Below, piece after piece: positions 36,501-47,700 of a stretch of 64,000 nucleotides of DNA. The number at the start of each line of letters is the position of its first letter. Position 1 is the stretch's first letter. Source of the stretch: Struthio camelus. Taxonomy: Eukaryota; Chordata; Aves; Struthioniformes; Struthionidae. The notes under the pieces are model-generated. The model had not been told where the DNA came from. It saw only the letters and a list, made by a program, of their open reading frames with translations, and did no database searches. The stretch lies in assembly GCF_040807025.1 (NCBI RefSeq), contig NC_090964.1:9882214-9946213 (forward strand), written 5' to 3'. The position numbers and the translations under genes were made by a program.

Positions 36501-37340
36501 TCACCTTGCTCGGGATTTTGGCTACGTGTGCGAAACAGAGTTCCCAGCCAAGGCGGCAGCAGAGTACCTGTGTCGACAGCACTCCGACCCCACCGAGCTT
36601 CACACCAGGAAAAACATGCTGCTGGCTACTAAGTGAGTATGGATTGCAATGAGCAACCAAAGCACTGGAATATTAGGTACCTGCATCCTATAATGGAACA
36701 GCAGCTTTTGCCCCAGAAGCTTATTCTGCTACGGGGAAGATAGGGTCTCACATGCAGCACAGTGAAGAATTAGAATGGATGGAGTTGCTCATACACAGGA
36801 GAGATTAAGTTAACCCTGTGGAGCATTTCCACGCTGCCATACATGTCACTTTGAAGTGGTAGCAGCTGCACCAGCTCCCACTCTGTCTGCATGCAGGGGC
36901 CTTCCAGGCTGGAATAGAAAACTCCTGGAGGGGCAGCTACTCACGCTAGCTCTGTTATGGAAGCAAAGAGCAGGAAAAGAAACTGCAGACAAAGCTATAT
37001 CCCTGCAGCTTTCCAGAACCACTTAAAGTAATACAAACTTTTCTCTTTTAGGCAAATTTGTAAAGAGTTTGCAGATTTAATAGCCCAGGACCGCTCACCA
37101 CTGGGGAACAGCCGCCCCTCACTCATCTTAGAGCCTGGTGTCCAGAGCTGTTTGACTCATTTCAGCTTGATAACCCACGGCTTTGGGGGCCCAGCTATCT
37201 GTGCAGCGCTCACAGCCTTCCAGAACTACCTGGTGGAGTCCCTTAAAGGGCTGGATAAAATGTTCATGAACAGCACAGGAAACGGGCACACGGGTGGAGA
37301 CTCCAAAGCATCAGAAAAGGAAGTGAAGCATCGGAAATAG
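9520..37340 (+). CDS. TFAP2E: Transcription factor AP-2 epsilon (seven exons)
   Basis: AP-2 epsilon is a nuclear sequence-specific activator that binds GCC-N3-GGC sites as a dimer through a basic helix-span-helix domain; in mammals it acts in olfactory bulb and skin. Coding exons are 9520-9546, 9651-10097, 10773-10824, 32617-32845, 33115-33233, 36491-36632 and 37052-37340 (TAG). All junctions are GT-AG and phases agree (0, 0, 1, 0, 1, 0), giving 434 residues against about 442 in human. Exon 1 encodes MLVHSYAGM (human MLVHTYSAM), which fixes the start. Exon 2 holds the proline/tyrosine-rich activation region with a [14 protein letters not shown] motif. Exon 3 reads [11 protein letters not shown]. 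Exons 4-7 carry the DNA-binding and dimerisation domain, including [19 protein letters not shown] and [20 protein letters not shown], and end in KHRK. Exon 2 is intact and strongly GC-biased. Closest alternatives are TFAP2A-D, but the MLVH start and the NCDN/PSMB2 neighbours argue for epsilon. Confidence 0.97.
10098..10772 (+). other. TFAP2E: TFAP2E intron 2
   Basis: A GC-rich intron entirely inside the CpG island. The long frames running through it on both strands reflect stop-codon scarcity at high GC. I see no separate gene. Confidence 0.85.
15347..15385. repeat. GGA-rich purine tract
   Basis: About 39 bases made almost only of GGA/GAA repeats on the + strand, inside a CpG-rich intronic patch. 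Pure purine-pyrimidine asymmetry of this kind can adopt triplex or G-rich structures. Confidence 0.85.
20040..20285 (-). mobile_element. tRNA-derived SINE remnant (MIR/CORE type)
   Basis: Reading + to - the element shows GGGACTTGCCTGGGGTCATA, then a GTAGAGCAGAGCC-like run, an AT-rich interruption, and finally CTAACCACTAAACCATCCCACC. That last part is the complement of the tRNA-like head (GTGGT-TTAGTGGTTAG). The middle appears interrupted or diverged. Confidence 0.65.
26490..26640 (-). mobile_element. MIR/CORE-type SINE remnant
   Basis: The order of signals (CTTATTATCTCTATTTTGC, a GGAGACACTCAAGCC run, GGTGACCAGCTCGGTGTCA, AGATTCCAGCAGTCCTGACC) matches the reverse complement of a MIR-type element. 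It is heavily diverged. Confidence 0.55.
27440..27560 (+). mobile_element. Possible MIR-type SINE fragment
   Basis: A CTTTGGTAAATCATTTAACTTGTTCTGTGCCTCA-like sequence resembles the MIR segment that normally reads CTTGGGCAAGT-ACTTAACCTCTCTGTGCCTCAG. Only this part is recognisable, so the assignment is tentative. Confidence 0.45.
29895..30180 (+). mobile_element. Near full-length tRNA-derived SINE
   Basis: The best-preserved SINE in the window. The tRNA-like head contains TTGTCTAATGGATGAAGCAC (box A region) and CTCAAGAGACCTGGGGTCTG. The core reads ATCTGTGTGATGCTGGGCCA. The tail has TGATGGGGCTCTGATCTCAG, GAGGCCTCAAGGCAG and ends AATACCAATAATCA. This arrangement is common in sauropsid genomes. 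Two frames seen here are read-through of the element, not genes. Confidence 0.75.
34287..34336. repeat. GAAA-type microsatellite
   Basis: An interrupted run of GAAA/GAAAA units ending in GGAAGG within TFAP2E intron 5. Confidence 0.9.
35779..35862. repeat. Diverged tandem duplication, 49-bp period
   Basis: GATCAATTGC occurs at 35779-35788 and 35828-35837, and ATTTCCA followed closely by GG occurs at 35803 and 35852. Both pairs are offset by exactly 49 bases. The sequence between has diverged, so the two conserved blocks stand out as possible paired protein-binding sites. Confidence 0.65.
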
Positions 37341-38202
37341 CATACTCTCTCCCTCCTTCTCCCCAGTGGAGGACCTTTCCCCAGACGTGATAGGAAGGCT
37401 TATCAGCACTGGGGAAAAAAGAAGACCCAGTGTACCGTTTTCTGAACTGTTACATTTGAACTTGGGATGAAACTCATAAAGCAAACAAAAGAGGGGAAAA
37501 AAAGAAAAGATTTAACAAATTTAAGAAGAAAACAACTCTAACGTAGAGTTCAGAAAAGAAGCCAGGTTGATGGCTTTTGGGTTTTGTCTTTTTTTTTTCC
37601 CCCAAACATGGATGCAGGAAGCCAAGTTATGTGCAATTTTATTTTGTTGTTTTTGCCTTTTTTTTTTTAAACCCATAATGAAATCCTGACGTGCTCCAGG
37701 AATTTGTTCCAACTGAAAAAACTGAGAAGAAAGAGCAGAGGCCTCAGCAACGGAAGAACTAGAGGCACAAGCAGTAGAGGGGCAGGGAGCTGGATCACTG
37801 GCCGTACCTGGTTGCATCACCTGTTTTTGACAGGCAAACACACAGGAAACCTCCCTATTTCACTATCTACAGCCTAGTCCTAAAGCCAGGCCAAGAGAAG
37901 ATTGCCAGGACTGCCTTGGATGTCAAGCAGTTTCAGGACCTCGTTTACAGGTTTTCAACAAACTGAGATTCACCGCAGATTTTCCCCAGGGCCATGGAGC
38001 CCTGAGCAGCACCACGAGGGGAAGAACAAACCTCACGCCCGGATCGTTCCCAAGGCAGGAGCCGATCAAGGAGAACTTTCCCGACTGTTATGTTCACAGC
38101 AGGGGGGAATCAAGCAAGTTAAGTTATACCCAGGACTAATTAAAACTCCATGACCTATAAGTAACAGCACACAATTTTCTACACATAATAATAATAATAA
38201 TT

Positions 38203-38208
38203 AATAAA
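38203..38208 (+). terminator. TFAP2E: TFAP2E poly(A) signal, proximal
   Basis: Canonical AATAAA about 860 bases after the stop codon, following an ATA-repeat run. Confidence 0.5.
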
Positions 38209-38564
38209 GCACAAGCAGCAGAACTTGAACCAGGCCAAACTGAACTGTTCTAAATCTGTATATATTTATTTATGTGTAATTAAATCTGAAAGTTTTAAAA
38301 TGTCCTGTGCGAGTTATTTATATCGAATTCAGTTGGGTTCTTTTTTCTTTTTCTTTTTCTTTTTTTTTTGAGAGATGAAAGTCTGGATTTTCTGCCATTA
38401 GAAATGGGAATGAAGTTTTCGATACACGAAACTGTAGCATGGACAAAACAGGCTGTGATGATAAAGACTATAGAAGTACTGCAGGATTTTGTACTTGCTG
38501 TTGTTTCTCTTAATGCTGCAATAGATGTACAACACCCACACCACAATGTCATTCTCATTATCTT

Positions 38565-38570
38565 AATAAA
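38565..38570 (+). terminator. TFAP2E: TFAP2E poly(A) signal, distal
   Basis: Canonical AATAAA followed 30-40 bases later by GTCTTTGTGAACTGGG, a GT-rich element of the sort that promotes cleavage. Confidence 0.5.
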
Positions 38571-39149
38571 TCTCTTTCTATTTGAAGAAAACACCTGCAT
38601 CGTCTTTGTGAACTGGGATCCTTCTGTTTCTGTGGCTGCATCATGAAATATTGTATAGATTTAAGATAAAATGTCCTCCAGTTTCATGGTCGGCATTTGA
38701 CTGAACTGCTCTATGCAGTCAATGAACAAAAAGTCCAAAGAATGACAGGAACTGGTATTAATTTCTGCCCTGATCCTGCAAACTGTCAGAGCTGAACAGG
38801 CTGGCACCTCTGGTATTGCTGGATATGAATAGTGAAATGAGTTTGCAGATGTTCCGGAACTATTCAGGATAGTCAAATCTAAACCTGTCTGTGGAGAGCT
38901 GCAGAAGGATCTCATGGTATCAAGACAGTGAGTGATAACTTAGCAGATAAATAATGCTGCTAATCTATATGCAATGAAGCTCTCTAAATTAGCTGCTATG
39001 TTTGTAGCACTATTATGGATAATACTTTGAAAATAGCCACCTAGGACTCACAGGAGGTTAGAAATAAAAAAAAAAAAAAAAGAGAGAGTTGAGAACTGTT
39101 AGGAAAGGATTAACAAACATTAACAAACCAGAAAATACATCATACTGCA

Positions 39150-39655
39150 TGACATATCTGTGCACTTGGGTGGTATTCCTTCACCTTGAATGCCACACAC
39201 AGATCTGGCCAGCCAAACAGGTAACACCATGGAGAAAAGTAATCAGGGCGATCAAAGATATAAACTGACTTCTGTATGAGGAAAGACCAAATGGACTAGA
39301 GCTGCTCCGCTTGGGAAGGAAGACACTGGCAGTACATGATAGAGAAATAGAAAACAATGTTGTAAAAGAATATAAACAGGGAATGATTACATTAAAACTA
39401 AGGACTGGCCATCAAATGAAATTACCAGGCAGCAGTTTTAAATAACTGAACAGAAGACAAGTAAGAAGCTGTGGCAATTCATGAAAGCAGACATGTAAAT
39501 GGCTTTTAACAATACAGAAGAGGTGATTCCAGGAATTATGTTTTCAGACTCTTCCCTACACATCCATTGCTGGTCATGGCTAGAGACTGGGCAAGACGGA
39601 CGTCTGGGTCTGATTTGGGTCTGATTCATTACAGCAGCTGTTACATGGGAACTTT
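39150..39655 (+). mobile_element. CR1-type LINE, 3' end
   Basis: The sequence follows the familiar order of a sauropsid CR1 3' end: CACCTTGAATGCCACACACAG, GATCAAAGATATAAAC, CTTCTGTATGAGGAAAGACC, TTGGGAAGGAAGACACTGGC, CATCAAATGAAATTACCAGG, CAGCAGTTTTAAATAA, CCATTGCTGGTCATGGCTAG, GACTGGGCAAGACGGACGTC and GGGTCTGATTCATTACAGCA. It covers the end of the second reading frame and the 3' UTR. It is broken by many substitutions and is certainly inactive. Confidence 0.85.
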
Positions 39656-40141
39656 CTCAGAGTTTCGGCCTGTTGGTTTTCTCTGGAGGTAGCAGAAGAG
39701 GCTGATAAAAACAGAGAAATAACCAAAAGGTCCAGAAGGAACTGCTGGCTTCCAAAGAGATCTCCCCTTGAGTAAAACGTGAGAAGAAATATGTACTAGA
39801 GTAATTTGTGGAGATGGGTCAGAGTCAGAAACTTGCATCTAAATACTCCTTTCAAAAACTTTAGGGATGCATGTAAAATGGGAATTAGACCAGAAAAATC
39901 ACTTGGTATGAAGTTTGTGAAAGCAAAGACCTAACTGACAGGATCCGTAGATCTGGTTTCTCTCCGGACCTCCTAGAAAGAAGAGCCAGGCAACAAGGAG
40001 GAGCCAGGGAGCAGAATGGAAATACTAGAGAGACGTTAGAGGCTTGTTTACACTTCAAAGCTATTTGAGTGTGAGCTGAAAGCACAAAAGCTATTCCTAA
40101 ATAAAATTATTCCAAAATAGGAGTGCCTTGTTCTGCATTAG

Positions 40142-40168
40142 CATAATCCATGTTTAAAATGGATTATG
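40142..40168. repeat. Perfect 10-bp inverted repeat
   Basis: CATAATCCAT and ATGGATTATG flank a 7-base loop (GTTTAAA). It could be the relic of a small palindromic element, but no target duplication is evident. Confidence 0.85.
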
Positions 40169-43100
40169 ATAAAGGAGAACAAGGTGCTTTTGTGATAGAA
40201 TACAGGTTTCCCTACATGAAGTTATTTAGGATAACTATAATTCAATTTGTAGACATGTGCATAGTTTCAGAGAGGTGCAAACTACATGCCAACATGTGAT
40301 GAAAGCAGGTATGTGCACACTATACTATACAGTGAAATGTCATTTCATAATGCAATCATATTATGAAAACTGGATGTGATTAGGGTACTCCAAATATTAA
40401 AAAAATTCTTAGACATGGCAGCGATGAGCAATACAAAGCATCAGGATATGCCTACAGTAATTACATACTATGTCTGTCAGGTAAAGAAAATACCTCCTCC
40501 TTCATTTTCCTTTTTGGGTTGCTGCAGTCTTTTGAATGTTTCATGAGGAACAGTCTGGTGCCTGAAAGGCTAGGATGACACCAACTGTCTTTTAACTGGG
40601 AGGAAGTTTGATGATTTGGATTCTGTTGCTGATTCTGTCACAGATGCTGATGTTGGGTATGTCACATAGGATTAACTTTTTAAAAGCATTGAGATTTCCA
40701 CTTCCCAAAAGGACTAGAGAGCGTGAAAACCTCCATTTCTGCATGCCCGCGTTGATACTTTAAAAGAGTTTAGATTTCAGAAGTTGTGTCAGGCCGTTTC
40801 TTGCTCATAACAAGTTAGTGCTGGAGTTCCCTTCCCAGGGTCACTGTCAAATAAGGCCATCCCCTGGTGGGTTCTTTGCCTTTCCATCCTAAGAGAGGAA
40901 AAGGCTTTTTTTACACAATTCAGTGCCCAACCCTAGTATATATTCCCACACTGATTACAAATATCATCATGGGAAAATACATGAGATTGTGTCAAAGAGT
41001 AAAAATAGATTCAGGCTCATGGTTTCTACCCTTGTTATAGAACACTTTGGAATTTCAATTCTAAAGGGGAACTGAAAAGAAATCTTTTTCTGAATTACTT
41101 TTGATTGAGTGACAAGTCCAGGGAAGCCACATGACAATCCTTGACAAGTAAAAAAGAAAAAGAACATTAACAAAAACTCTTCATTCCCTAACAGTCAGCT
41201 ATCCCAAGGGTAAACTGAGGTTAACATCGGACTGGGATTCTACATTATATCATCAACATAAACAAGCAGAGGTTATGTGTTGGCATTCTGCATGACTTTG
41301 GATAGACTAAATAATTACCTTTAAACAGCCTACCTTAAAAATGACAGCATAATAATAGCTCTCTGAACTAAAACAAGGCAATAAACAGACTGTGCTGACC
41401 TATAGTTAATGCATTCTTTCATATATGAGAGAGTCCATTAAATTCCAGACTTTACATAGAGTCCAAGGCATCACATAGTCAGTGAGCAAAATAAGTTTTT
41501 CCTGTTAGCGCAATTGAGTCAAAACACCAAAAACAAAGGCATTTTCAAATCAGGTAGTAAAGCAAATGTTATTTGCAAGGGAGAAAATGCTTGCTTTAGA
41601 GATTATTGATTTAGCAGCCTAGAGAGATAGCACAGTTGTCATGTGCAGCATACCACTATAGCCTTAATTATCCTAACAGACTTTGGGAGAAACAATCTAA
41701 ACCCAGTATTTACACAGAACCTGAACATGCTGAGCCAGAAGGTATCATTTTGGTCTTCCTGCCTGACCTCCTTTATATTGCAAAGAATTCCCACTGCAGC
41801 CACCTGAGCATCACTGCATTTTCAGTTGGGTAACACAAACAGCAATAATAATTCCAGACATCGCTCCACAGGGCTAATGTACATTCAAGATTTGACCCCA
41901 TATCATCAGTGCTGAAAGCACCCCAGTTACCTCTCATATAAGCAGGCAATCAGTGTAAACGATGCCATTGTTATTCTGGAGGGCTCCTTTGCGTGTTTTA
42001 TCCCGACACCTTCAAATGCTTCTTTAGCTTGATTCTCCCCAACAAATAAGATGTTAAAATTATATCAGAAGTGTTTCCCATAAAGATGAGCGTAATTTTA
42101 GTGGCAAAGGTCATCATTAAAGAAGGGTTGTTAAATGCAGACAACTCAGCTTTTTAGGGGTGTGGGATTAGTTTAGAGAAAGATCAAGGTATTGTTCCAA
42201 GTCAAGTTATTCCCAACTGCAGCATGTGTCAAGACGTGCCTAGATCCTCTCACCTTATGACTGGCTGTTGGTGCACAACTGCCTTGGGTTCCCCTCCTGA
42301 ATTCTTCCACTATATGAAGTCTGAACCTGGTTAAAGAATCCCCAAAGGCAGCATTTTCCTGGTATGACTCGTTCCTGACTGACCTGCACTTGACAAACAG
42401 AAAGAGATCATTGGTCCATCATCTTTCTTTGCCCACACTCAAAATTTCAGATGCTGTATGTGATTCTATTTATCATCTCACAGAATAGATACATTTCAGC
42501 TAATTCTGCAATAGCATCTTGAGTTTATTTTTAAGCGCACACTATAAGAGGTGAAGCACATTTCCTCCATAGGCCACTTCTGGCCTTCTGTAGCCTGCAG
42601 TCTGCCTTGTGCTACAGACGCAATCAGAGTGGAACCGTGGAGTTTTTTACTGGATGAGTTTCAGACTAACAGCAGCTGAAGCACTACATGTTTTTATTCT
42701 GGAGTTCATGAGACTTTCATCATATTTGGGAAATGTAATTTATGAACAAATTGTGCCATATCAGGCATAAAGGAAATTCATTTGCAAAATATTGCTCACT
42801 GTCCATGCAGCTGTGCTGCCTGCATTTGCTGAGAAAAGGCATCTATGTTCCCAAAGCTCTCCAGGGAAAAGTGAAAAGATTATTGACAGGTGCCTGAGAT
42901 GCTGGGGGAGCAAAGGGCCCAGAGTAGTCATTCGTATTTTGAGTGTCCATTATGGATCACACTTCTGAGGTGAGTATAAGGCAGTTTTAAGAACTGATCC
43001 CTACTTACTGGTAGTTAAATGGGAAGAGAAATACTTGAGAAATGTGTTTGTTTTGTGGCTGGTGCGTGAAAACTCAGATTAGATGATACAAATCCTATTG

Positions 43101-43719
43101 TTCTGCACATCTCTCCCATCCAATAAGAACTCTGCAGTGGGAACTTGGCTAGCACCCTCATCTCAATAATAGAGGACAAAACCAGGATGGGCTTCACTTT
43201 TAAGCTCAGACAGGGGCACTTGCAGGGCTGGTAGGAGCCAAACTAGGTCTGAACAGACTGCACCAGGGAAAGGTGGCAGCATGTCCACAGTAGCCCTCAA
43301 ATGCCAAGCAGCTGAGGGATATGATCCAGCTAGCCCAAGAGTGAGCCACATCCTGCTCTTTCCTTTAAATAGCATTTTTATGTATTTCACAAACACCATT
43401 TTGAGATACTTATATTTTGGCTGTTCCTTCTTGTTATTGCAAGGTGGATTGTGCCAGGCTGCTTTAGAGGAGGAGCTGCTACTAGAAACCTTGGAGACTT
43501 TATTCATCCTGAAAGCTCAGTGGAATTGTAAACAGGACTTCTCCACATTTCCTGTGTGGATGGCATCATCCAGGGATGTTTCTTTCCCATTACGTCTACA
43601 TTTCAGCATGAAGCAAATAATTAATATTTTCAAAAGTGACTATTTCCTATGAAACTATTTCATCAAGACTGATGTAGTCAGCATATCTGACAGTACTTAA
43701 GTTTCAGGAGCGTAAAACT

Positions 43720-43900
43720 TGTGTTCCAATGGTACCTTATTGTGCCAGGCCCTGTGCAAAGAGATCTTACCTCAAAATCTCTATTTCACTAGACATGCAT
43801 CTTACAGAAAATGGATAAATGGTATAGAGGTAAAATGATTTGCAGGAGCCACATGGGAGTTTGGGAAAAAGCTGGGATGCAAACCCAGATAATTTAAGTT
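43720..43900 (-). mobile_element. MIR-type SINE remnant
   Basis: GTGCCAGGCCCTGTGCAAAG, an ACAGAAAATGGATAAATGG run, AAAATGATTTGCAGGAGCCA and AGCTGGGATGCAAACCCAG follow the reverse-complement MIR order. Confidence 0.6.
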
Positions 43901-44283
43901 TAAGCACCATAACTACAAAAAAGAAAATTAGTTTTTCAGAATTTGTTTCAGGCAAAGATACAGTTTTAAAATGTATTGTTTTGTTTATTTCCAATTATAT
44001 TAATTCCTTCAGGAATTCCTGTTCTACTTTGTTTCCACAATGAGCCAACAAACAAAGAGAAATTAATTCAAACTAGGAAGGCAATACAGCAAAGGTTTCT
44101 GTGCTGTAGGTGTTACAGGCACTGCTAAGGACAAGACCAGTAGAAGGGCCAGTTTGCTTAGGTTGGACAATAAGAAGAGCCTTTCTCAGATCCTCTTTGT
44201 AATCTGCTGTTGTTTTGACTCTTAAATGGACCCTGGCACCACAAATAATTGCTTCATTCCAAGCCTCCCATTCTTGACCCATT

Positions 44284-44289
44284 TTTATT
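44284..44289 (-). terminator. Poly(A) signal downstream of the candidate gene
   Basis: TTTATT on the + strand is AATAAA on the minus strand, about 480 bases past the proposed stop codon. It is the first canonical signal after that stop on this strand. Confidence 0.35.
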
Positions 44290-44765
44290 TAATTTCCTCC
44301 CCCCCCAGCCTTGTCATGTCAGCAGTATATTATACCTTAGTGTTTCCTGCTAATTTGGCCCTCATGGCAAGCTTCCAGAAGAACACAATAATTACCATAC
44401 TAAATCAGCCTACAGCTTTCTAGTACAAATTATACTGTTTTGACTCTGAAACACTCAGAATCTCTTTGCAAGGAAGACTGAGTTCTGCACAGTTGTCTGG
44501 AGCCAAACCGGGAGCAAAGTACATCTGCACCTCTGCGCAAGACAAGCTGCCCATCACAGCCTTGACATGGCGTGGCCAGCCACCAGTGCACTCACCAGCA
44601 TGAGGCACTTCGAGCAGCAAACTGGGAAGCAGTCAGCTGCTCGCAGAGAAACAGACAAGGCAAAAGATGTGGGAAACCTATTCACCCTATGGAGCACCTT
44701 TCATAACGCTAGGAAGACAAACAGGTTGGAGAATCTACGCTCTAGGTCTTACCCTGCTAAAGTCT

Positions 44766-47700
44766 TCAGCGTTTGATGAAGAGGTGGAAAATGAAGGAAT
44801 ACTCTTGTTCTAAAGGACACATCCTTAAAGAAAGTTGTCGCAGCACATTTGAATCTGCTGAGCTAAGGAGTATTTCAGCTGAGCACTAAGAAGAATAGCT
44901 CTGTTCGGTTCAGTTTGAGCCAATGCTTTTTTTCCTTTAACACATTAATGAGCTTCTTCACAACTTTTGAATATAAAGAACCTTTTGGTTTAGTTCTCTG
45001 CAGATTTTGGAACCAATGTGGAAACTAAAACTAAAAATGTATGGCTTTACAGTTCCCAAATACATCAGCAGAGGTTAACCTCAAATCTTTAACCAGCTTA
45101 TGTAAACATCTCCGAGATGAAGGCAAGCTGACCTCTGGCAGTGTTCATACAGCCAGCCTTCCTGATGCTTCATCAAAGCACGGGCAATAAACACCAAGGT
45201 AAATACAAAATACACAAACGTAAGAATATCAAACGTACCAGACCAAAGCTTCAAATGAGATGATTTGGATAGGTTTCTCATATACTTCAGGTGGTTGCTG
45301 AAAAACAAATGAAATCTAGGGCTCAGTTTCAATTTTTTTTTCTTCTTAAAGGTGCACACTCAGGGTTACAGTGCTTTAAGGATGAATATAAAGAAAAAAG
45401 TTTGAACTTTATCACTATTTTTTAAATGACAAAAATAGAAATAAGTAATCCCAGGAGACTCTCTAATCCTGTATCACGTATTTGGCCTTGCCCAGTAGCA
45501 GAAGCTTCAAAGATTCAAGAAACTCAATTGCTGAAAAGATAAAACCCCCAGAAATCATCTGACAGATTAGAAAATGTCTTCCCAATTCCCAGAAGTTAGG
45601 AAGTTCAGTTATGTACTTTAAAGTTTCTGATTCCAATATACTCCAACTGTGGACTTTTTAGTCATACAGACAAGTACATTACCTGCTAAACTCAGGAAAA
45701 ATGACATCTTTCAGAAATGGCTACATTCCAAAACAGTTATTTCAGGCTCTCGAGTTTTTCCTTTTCTTAAAGAAATTTTTTGCTGTGGGACCACAGAAAG
45801 TTCCCTGAAAATAGTATCACACGGTGCTTTAGCTTTTCTCCTTCAACACTCTGTTGTCTAAAAAAAAATACTGTAAGCATCCTCACTTCAAGCATATAGT
45901 AGTGAATGTCAAGTGCAGTTTTGCATGGGAGAATGGCACTCTCTTAAAAAAAGAAAATAAAAAAGGTACTTTAACTCTCCCTCTTTGCTTATTACTGCTT
46001 GAACTAACTAGTAGAAGATTGATTCCAGCTTTGCAAAGTTATTCTTTCTGATTATTTTGGCAAGTCACTAGGTCTCCTCGCCTTCACTTCCCTGCTTTTG
46101 AAAACATGATTATAGCCGTTTCACAAAACTTTCTTGTAAAAGAAAACATGCACCTTCCAAGGGAAAAAACCCCAGCCTCTTCGTCCTGTCATTGTTGGGC
46201 AATATATTAAGGAGGACTATCCGTTCTCCATAATGCAGAACTTCTGCATTATTCTGACCATCAGATCTGCGCAGAGATGAAGTGGCCAGACAAGTTTTTA
46301 AGGAGTAGGTGGTGTGCGTGCAAGATCACTGCCCTCTACTGAATGGAAGAGTCTTGAGAGATGTGCAGGTTTTCTCCACAAACTAAAGTAGGAGTCCAAA
46401 GAGCTCTAGTAACAGTGCACTGACCTAGGTTGCATTTCAAGCACAACATTTAGCAACAGGAGACTGAGCATCACTTGAGCCCACAGGCACTTTGGTGGTA
46501 CTCTAACAGAATATCGTCAATAGCCTCACAGAAACCAATACAAATTCTGACGGAGCCAGCTTTATCTTCGTCTTCTGTAAATTAAGCAAATAAGAGGCAT
46601 TATTTTCATGCTTATACATAAACACCAAAATCATCTGACAACATCAGTGCAGCCTCTACTAAGCACTTGATACTTTACCCCAGTGACTACCTTCTCAGCT
46701 AGAAGTTTACCACAGCTCAGTCCTTTCCCACGCAGAACGTAATGTGTCCACACAACTAGCAAGTCCAAGGCTCAAAGAATATATAATTAGTAAAAATAAA
46801 AGAATTTTTCAAACAAGAAACTATTGAAGTTGGTCAATGAAAAAATACATAAAGTAGAAGTCTGCCTCGCTTCCACTTCTATCCTATCCTAGCATATAGT
46901 TACTACACTTATGAACACTAAATATCACTTAATCAATGGAATGTTAAGGCAGCAGCGTGGTATTGACAAAGGGCAAGCAAGACCTTAACATTAACTGTTG
47001 AAATATGTAAAACCTTGTAAACAGGCAACAAAATGAGGAGAGAAACGTGCAGGTTTCAGGAAAATAAGAGCCCCAAACAGCTTTCATTAAGTGCAAGAAG
47101 CGGACTTAGAAGTTTAAGAAGAATTTCATCAAAATATACTCATTCAAGTCATCATCTCAGAGAGAATTAAAATATTTGGTTGGCCCTATCTTGTGACATT
47201 CAAGTTGTTTGGATTATTGCCTTATACAGTTAGCTATGGATCCAAAACTTACACTGTATTTGCTGGTATTCAGATGTAATATATTTTAGTTCCACCTCTA
47301 TAATATACATTTGATTAGTGGAGTTTAGTTATCTTTAAAAAAACTTGCTAATCTTTAATGCTTTACTACATTACATAGATAAGAGAACATACTGGTAATT
47401 CTGAAACAGATCCTTTTAAACATCCTTTCCCTCCTCACTATTCATAAACAGTAAAAGATTTTTCTCTACCCCTTCCACAGCTGTCTTGAGTTAGACTACA
47501 TGAATAAGCTTATTGGATAACTACCTAATTGCACATTAGCACAGAACCAAAACGCTTAAAACATCACTTTACATTTTTGAGACAACTGTTTTATTTTTTA
47601 ACCTTATCCTCAGCAGATCATGAGTACACAGGGGTTCAAACCAAACTTGTCAAAAAGATGGAAAATGCAACAAAATTATATATTAGTTTCTCCATTTTCT

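Larger units (their letters stand above)
32846..37051 (+). other. TFAP2E: TFAP2E introns 4-6
   Basis: Introns 32846-33114, 33234-36490 and 36633-37051. Intron 5 contains a purine microsatellite (34287-34336) and a diverged 49-bp duplication near 35.8 kb, listed separately. No other gene or clear repeat is visible. Confidence 0.8.
37341..38600 (+). other. TFAP2E: TFAP2E 3' UTR (extent inferred)
   Basis: After the stop codon the sequence is AT-rich with long A and T runs and no coding potential. ATTAATAAAG gives a poly(A) signal at 38203-38208. A second, stronger-looking one at 38565-38570 is followed by a GT-rich stretch. The UTR is therefore probably about 0.9 or 1.25 kb. Confidence 0.6.
38600..44260. 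other. Spacer between TFAP2E and the candidate minus-strand gene
   Basis: AT-rich unique sequence. It holds a CR1 3' end (39.15-39.66 kb), a short hairpin (40142-40168) and a MIR-type remnant (43.72-43.9 kb). Frames here are short and none shows paired splice sites that I would defend. Confidence 0.7.

Noticed and set aside
44073-44282. A 69-codon minus-strand frame starting MGQEWEAW
   Set aside because: It lies just past the poly(A) signal at 44284-44289 and has no acceptable acceptor. It is treated as chance.
45081-45359. A 92-codon minus-strand frame ending in DVYISWLKI
   Set aside because: Only its first part is kept, as candidate exon 45239-45297. Beyond the GTACGT donor the hydrophobic extension has no support.
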